Below, in pieces: positions 59,984 to 64,000 of a stretch of DNA of 64,000 nt (position 1 is the first letter of the stretch; every line of letters starts with the position of its first letter). Origin of the DNA: Streptomyces sp. WMMC500 (GTDB lineage Bacteria; Actinomycetota; Actinomycetes; Streptomycetales; Streptomycetaceae); assembly GCF_027497195.1 (NCBI RefSeq), contig NZ_CP114905.1:2046001-2110000 (forward strand), given 5' to 3'. The position numbers and the translations under genes are program-made. The notes under the pieces are model-generated. The model worked only from the letters and a program-made list of their open reading frames with translations. It was not told where the DNA came from and searched no databases.

Positions 59984-62842
59984 ATGGAACGATGGCCCAA
60001 TCGCCGCCCCGGCCCGGACGGTGACCCCAACACTGATTCTGAGATCGCGGACGCAAAACGCGAACCCTCGGTCACCGCCGCGGACACTGGCATCGCCACC
60101 GCTCGCGATGGCGCCACGGCGGTGACCGGTTACACCGGACCGGCCCCAGGCACCGCTAGCCCGGTGCAGGTGAGCCGTACGGGGGCCGCCATTGCCAGCG
60201 AGGGCGGTCTGGCCGTCTCCGGATACCTGGCGATCGATCGCTTCACCCTGGTGCAGCAGGCTGCGCCGCGCACACCTGCCACCTGGCCGCACCAAGTCGG
60301 TGTACTCCCACCCCGCGCCCAGTCCTTCCAGCACAGGGCCGAAGCCGACCAGTTGCGCGCGGCGGTCGACGGCGGGGGCACCGCGGTACTCACCCAGGTA
60401 CTGACCGGGACCGGCGGGGTGGGCAAGACCCAACTGGCCGCCGACTATGCCCGGACCGCCTGGGACAGCGGCGAGGTCGACGTACTGGTGTGGATCAGCG
60501 CGAGCAGCCGCTCAGCGATCACGGCCGGGTACGCGCAGGCCGGCGTAGAGATCCTTGCCGCTGATCCCAGCGATCCGGAGCGGGCCGCCCGGGCGTTCCT
60601 AGCCTGGCTGGAGCCCAAGGCCGAACAGAAGCCGTGCCGGTGGCTGGTCGTACTCGACGATGTCGCGGATCCTGCCGATATGCGCGGCTGCTGGCCGCCC
60701 ACCAACCGCCACGGCCGAGTCCTGGTCACCACGCGACGTCGCGAGGCCGCCCTGACCGGAGCAGGCCGACGCCTGGTGACTGTGGGCTTGTTCACCCCTC
60801 GAGAAGCCGCTGCCTACTTCTCCGATGTACTCAACGCTCACGACCGCCACGAGCCAAGCGACCAGATCAACGCTCTCGCCACCGACCTGGGATACCTGCC
60901 TCTCGCCTTGGCCCAGGCCGTGGCCTACATCATCGACGCGGACCTGGCCTGTACCTCCTACCGAGAGATGCTGGCTGATCGGATCAGGAAGCTAGCCGAT
61001 TTGCTGCCGGGGTCCGGTTCACTGCCGGACGACCAGACCGCCACCGTGGCCGCCACTTGGTCCCTGTCCGTAGAGCATGCAGACCGGCTTCATCCCGTGG
61101 GACTGGCCCGCCCGATGCTTCAACTCTGCGCGATGCTCGATGCCAACGGAATCCCCGAGGCGGTCCTCACCAGCGAACCGGCTGTGACCCACCTTGCCTT
61201 CCATCGCCCCCATGGACAGCAGACACCGGCCCCTGCGACAGCCGAGGACTCGGTCCATGCGTTGCGCGCACTGCATCGCCTCAGCCTGATCAATCACAGC
61301 CCCGCCACCCCCCACCAGGCGGTGCGTGTCCACCAACTCATTCAACGGGCCGCGCGCGAGGTCCTCAGTCCTTCGCAGCGCGACCAACTCGCCGACACCG
61401 CCGCCGATGCCCTGCTCTCAGCCTGGCCAGACATCGAACGCGACACCAACCTCGCGCAGTCCTTGCGTGCCAACACTCTGGCACTCACCCAGCACGCCGC
61501 AGGCGTCCAATTCCACGTCGTGGTGTATCGCGCTGGCCTGAGCCTGGGCGAGTCCGGGCAAGTTGCCGCTGCCCGTGACTACTTTCAACGCCTGGCTGCT
61601 GAGGCCGAAGCTCACCTCTACCCCGATCACGCCGTCGCCTTGATAGCCCGGCACAATTTCGCCTCTTGGCGGGGGAGGGCGGGGGATGCGGCGGGCGCTG
61701 CCACCGCCCTCGCGGAACTACTGGAGCAGATGAGCCGAGTGTTTGGCCCCGACGACCCCAATACCTTGACCACCGGCAGTGATCTGGCCCTGTGGCGGGG
61801 GGAGGCGGGGGATGCGGCGGGCGCCGCCACCGCCTTCGCGGAGTTACTGGAGCAACTGACCAGGATGCTGGACCCCGACCACCCCAGCATCCTAAGCACC
61901 AGGGCCAATCTCGCCAGGTGGCGGGGGGAGGCAGGGGATGCAGCGGGCGCCGCCACCGCCTACACCGAACTGCTGGCCGACCAGCTACGAGTACTGGGCC
62001 CCGACCACCCCAGCACCCTGACTGGTCGGCACAACGTGGCCCTGTGGCGGGGGGAGGCGGGGAATGCAGCGGGCGCCGCCACCGCCTACACCGAACTGCT
62101 GGCCGACCAGCTACGAGTACTGGGCCCCGACCACCCTGACACCCTGGGCAGCCGACATGGCCTCGCACACTGGCGGGGGGAAGCGGGGGATGCAGCGGGC
62201 GCCGCTGCCGCCTACACCGAACTGTTAGAACAGACGACCAGGGTGCTGGGCCCCGACCACCCCGACGCTCTCGCCACAATGGCCAACCTTGCGAACTGGC
62301 GGGGTGCGGCGGGGGATGTGGCGGGCGCCGCCACCACCCTTAGCGAACTGCTGGAGCGGATGACCAGAGTGCTGGGCCCCGACCACCCCAGGACTCTGAA
62401 CACCAGGGGTAACATCGCGCACTGGCAGGGCGTGGCGGGGGATGCGGCGGGCGCCGCCACCACCTTTGCCGGACTGGTGGAGCAGATGACCAGAGTGCTG
62501 GGCCCCGACCACCCTGACACCCTGGGCAGCCGACATGGCCTCGCACACTCGCGATGGGAAGCAGGGGACGTAACCGGAGGCGCTACCATCCTTGCCGAAC
62601 TACTAGGCGACCAGCTAAGGGTGTTGGGCCCTGACCATCCCGACACCCTCGGCACAAGGGCCACCCTCGCGAACTGGCGGGGCCTGACGGGGGATGTGGC
62701 GGGCGCCGCCACCACCCTTAGCGAACTGCTGGAGCGGATGACCAGAGTGCTGGGCCCCGACCACCCCATCGCCCTCGCCACCCGTAGTGCGCTCGCCCGG
62801 TGGCAGGGCCAGAAAGCGGATGTGGATCAAACGGTCGATTGA
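59984..62842 (+). CDS. STAND NTPase: NB-ARC domain with TPR-like repeats
   Basis: This 952-residue protein has a variable N-terminal part of about 105 residues, then an NB-ARC ATPase: P-loop TGTGGVGKTQLAADYA near 144-155, Walker B WLVVLDDVADP near 219, and RVLVTTRRREAALTG. A winged-helix part with RVHQLIQRAAREVL follows. From about 546 to the end come nine full and one partial copies of a 42-residue TPR-like repeat. The repeats would act as sensor or scaffold; the NTPase would switch the protein between states. STAND proteins of this plan occur in antiphage defence and in regulation. TTA codons at 61844 and 62225 would make translation depend on the rare leucyl-tRNA (bldA) if this is Streptomyces. 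ATG 59984 is 10 nt after GGGAGG; ATG 59966 is possible. Confidence 0.87.
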   Translation: MERWPNRRPGPDGDPNTDSEIADAKREPSVTAADTGIATARDGATAVTGYTGPAPGTASPVQVSRTGAAIASEGGLAVSGYLAIDRFTLVQQAAPRTPATWPHQVGVLPPRAQSFQHRAEADQLRAAVDGGGTAVLTQVLTGTGGVGKTQLAADYARTAWDSGEVDVLVWISASSRSAITAGYAQAGVEILAADPSDPERAARAFLAWLEPKAEQKPCRWLVVLDDVADPADMRGCWPPTNRHGRVLVTTRRREAALTGAGRRLVTVGLFTPREAAAYFSDVLNAHDRHEPSDQINALATDLGYLPLALAQAVAYIIDADLACTSYREMLADRIRKLADLLPGSGSLPDDQTATVAATWSLSVEHADRLHPVGLARPMLQLCAMLDANGIPEAVLTSEPAVTHLAFHRPHGQQTPAPATAEDSVHALRALHRLSLINHSPATPHQAVRVHQLIQRAAREVLSPSQRDQLADTAADALLSAWPDIERDTNLAQSLRANTLALTQHAAGVQFHVVVYRAGLSLGESGQVAAARDYFQRLAAEAEAHLYPDHAVALIARHNFASWRGRAGDAAGAATALAELLEQMSRVFGPDDPNTLTTGSDLALWRGEAGDAAGAATAFAELLEQLTRMLDPDHPSILSTRANLARWRGEAGDAAGAATAYTELLADQLRVLGPDHPSTLTGRHNVALWRGEAGNAAGAATAYTELLADQLRVLGPDHPDTLGSRHGLAHWRGEAGDAAGAAAAYTELLEQTTRVLGPDHPDALATMANLANWRGAAGDVAGAATTLSELLERMTRVLGPDHPRTLNTRGNIAHWQGVAGDAAGAATTFAGLVEQMTRVLGPDHPDTLGSRHGLAHSRWEAGDVTGGATILAELLGDQLRVLGPDHPDTLGTRATLANWRGLTGDVAGAATTLSELLERMTRVLGPDHPIALATRSALARWQGQKADVDQTVD
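61620..62842 (+). repeat. 126-bp tandem repeats coding the TPR array
   Basis: Units of 126 bp encode the consensus HPDTLGTRxNLAxWRGEAGD and AAGAATAxxELLEQxxRVLG. Units 5 and 6 are repeated as units 8 and 9: 62315-62390 equals 62693-62768 exactly, 378 bp (three units) apart. Units 3 and 4 are also almost the same. The array has thus grown by duplication of single and of three-unit blocks. Confidence 0.85.
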
Positions 62843-62867
62843 TGAGCCAGATCAGTACGAGCCCACC

Positions 62868-63155
62868 CTACCCGTCGAGTGGGACCGGCGCGGTGCACTC
62901 AGCACCGGCCGAGCAGGTCACGCTCGGCGCCTTGTCCGGCCAGGTTTGCAGTTCGAGGTCGCCTGCGCACCATGGGCACTCTCGGTCGGGTACCGGCGTA
63001 CTGCGGGTGTCGAGGCCGAGCGTACACAGCAGCAACCCCGCTCCCGGCGTGCCCTTGCCGAAGGCGATGCCCGTTGACCACGTGTTACCTCGACCAGGGC
63101 GTCCGTCAGCAGTGGGAGCCCTCTGGGACTTTTCTGGGACTCCCGGCCCCATCAA
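62868..63155 (-). CDS. Possible small cysteine-rich protein
   Basis: The minus-strand frame ends with PDRECPWCAGDLELQTWPDK, then APSVTCSAGAECTAPVPLDG and a stop. Two pairs of cysteines (CPWC and CSAGAEC) suggest a small zinc-ribbon of the kind seen in phage and plasmid genes. The first 45 residues are low-complexity, and no start has a good ribosome binding site, so the gene may be shorter or broken. It is convergent with the STAND gene, with 25 bp between stops. Confidence 0.35.
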   Translation of the reverse strand: MMGPGVPEKSQRAPTADGRPGRGNTWSTGIAFGKGTPGAGLLLCTLGLDTRSTPVPDRECPWCAGDLELQTWPDKAPSVTCSAGAECTAPVPLDG

Positions 63156-63850
63156 CCGGCACGAACGTGAAAGAAAATGAAAGGCCGTTCGCGCAGGTCA
63201 GCTGCCATCAGCCACTCATCACGACAGGTCACCGCATTCGCTGGTCTCTTCCGCGACATCTGTTCGACCGGCGCGCCCCGCCTCCCACGTGCTCTCACCC
63301 AAGGGTTCGTCTACGTCTTTACCGACCGGATCGCACTGACTCGCGAGGCCGAGGCAGGCGACCGGCGGGCGACCCTGACGCACCAACAGAGAAGGCGCCA
63401 AACAGACATACCAGCTAGACCTGCACTTCCCTGGTCACGGGACACGCCCGTACCGTACCCCCGACAAACCATCAGGCAGGCTTTCGACCTGCGAAAACAG
63501 CGGAGTGCAAGGGGCCTCCAGACGCTGCACCATCGACGGCTCGCACTGGGGGGGGGGGGGGGGGGGGGGAAGGCAAGCGCCCTGACGGGAGAATCATTCG
63601 TTGCGCCAGGGAGACCTCCGGCCTCAGGGCTAGCGTCCACCGCCGCGATCGGGTGGAGCGGCAGCATCAAGCAGGAGGCGAGGACGTTCGACGCCGAACT
63701 TCGCAGCGGTGCGCGACAGGTTTCTGACCTCTAGAGGCCCCGTCTGCCCAGCTCGACAGGGCATTTGAAGCAAGATCAACGAGCGTCAAATGAGCGTCAA
63801 GATACCTCGGAGAGCGTCATTTCAGCGTCAAGATATCGCCCATACCGCTC
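63156..63850. other. Gene-free stretch with homopolymer and short direct repeats
   Basis: No coding frame here has a family-like pattern. It contains a run of 22 Gs and, at 63781-63834, GAGCGTCAAATGAGCGTCAA followed by GAGAGCGTCATTTCAGCGTC. This is four near-copies of GAGCGTCA, which may be arm-type binding sites for the recombinase at the right end. Confidence 0.5.
63548..63569. repeat. Run of 22 consecutive Gs
   Basis: A single uninterrupted G tract of 22 bases lies after CGCACT and before AAGGC. It is within no recognisable gene. Such a tract can change length by slippage, or the count may be a sequencing or assembly estimate. Confidence 0.8.
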
Positions 63851-63950
63851 ACAACGCACATCATGCGCATCACGAAAACCGCAGGTCAGGCAGCCTTTTC
63901 GGTCCTGACCAGCACCGCCACGCACTCCATGTGGTGGGTCATCGGGAAGA
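63851..63950 (-). repeat. Attachment-like copy C at the genuine trmA-type 3' end
   Basis: ACAACGCACATC, TGCGCATCA and GAAAACCGCAGGTCAGG (63851-63890) followed by the codons for FPMTHHMECVAVLVRTEKAA match copy A closely and copy B partly. This copy joins the intact gene that runs off the window, so it is the end of the integration target. Confidence 0.7.
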
Positions 63951-64000
63951 GGTCGAATGCACGGGTCCACTTCGGGGCGTAGCCCGCGGCGGCGAAGTAC
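63886..64000 (-). CDS. TrmA/RlmD-type RNA (uracil-5)-methyltransferase, 3' end
   Basis: Only the last 37 residues are in the window: KYFAAAGYAPKWTRAFDLFP and MTHHMECVAVLVRTEKAA. FPMTHHxECVAVL is the conserved end of the class I SAM-dependent 5-methyluridine RNA methyltransferases (TrmA, RlmC, RlmD). The catalytic parts lie outside. Its stop codon region is the sequence duplicated at 27.0 and 52.8 kb. Confidence 0.85.
   Translation of the reverse strand, partial: YFAAAGYAPKWTRAFDLFPMTHHMECVAVLVRTEKAA

Noticed and set aside
61620..62842. Regular repeats that might be taken for a CRISPR-like array
   Set aside because: The 126-bp units are in frame, code for TPR-like sequence and have no spacer-repeat structure.
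63177..63734. 185-codon plus-strand frame across the G22 run
   Set aside because: No ribosome binding site, no family-like pattern, and its frame depends on the exact length of the homopolymer.

Overview
The window is chromosomal DNA of a high-GC actinomycete, most likely Streptomyces or a close relative. The signs are a very high GC content with strong third-position G/C bias, many GTG and TTG starts, 4-bp ATGA/GTGA/TTGA overlaps between operon genes, a perfect 14-bp CebR-type operator in front of a secreted cellulase, two-component systems paired with ABC exporters, and rare TTA codons kept for an accessory gene.

The left part (1 to about 25.7 kb) is mostly ordinary chromosome. In order it holds: the start of an RraA-like gene; an ABC exporter with a NarL-type two-component system (559-6066); a three-gene operon of a stand-alone adenylation protein, a membrane flavin/NAD reductase and an enoyl-CoA hydratase (6306-10029); a MacAB-like exporter with adaptor and lipoprotein, followed upstream by an OmpR-type two-component system (10216-16539); a small lipoprotein; a membrane glutaredoxin; a GH9 cellulase; a sulfatase; an ADP-ribosylglycohydrolase; and a glycerol-type aquaporin. 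Between these lie decayed genes: a frameshifted lipoprotein, a frameshifted alpha-carbonic anhydrase, an 89-bp cellulase fragment, and remnants of a regulator and a transposase.

From about 27.0 kb to 63.9 kb is an accessory island. Near-copies of the 3' end of a TrmA/RlmD-type RNA methyltransferase gene lie at about 26,966-27,068, 52,779-52,852 and 63,851-63,950. The last belongs to the genuine gene, which enters from the right edge. A tyrosine recombinase and an excisionase lie inside. This suggests two elements integrated side by side at the 3' end of the methyltransferase gene. The left segment carries seven minus-strand genes (50933 down to 28527): DUF262 protein, CBS protein with a HEPN-like C-terminus, Ser/Thr kinase, SNF2 helicase, very large N6-adenine methyltransferase, very large DEAD-type helicase with DUF1998, and UvrD-type helicase with a RelE-like N-terminus. 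The last four overlap by 4 bp each. The set resembles DISARM but differs from the described classes. The right segment holds the integrase and excisionase, an integrase relic, and an NB-ARC/TPR STAND protein with its own internal repeat amplification.

Two almost identical 1,646-bp IS5-type elements lie in direct orientation at 51,046 and 57,347. Each carries a transposase and a convergent passenger gene inside its inverted repeats. No rRNA, tRNA or CRISPR array was recognised.
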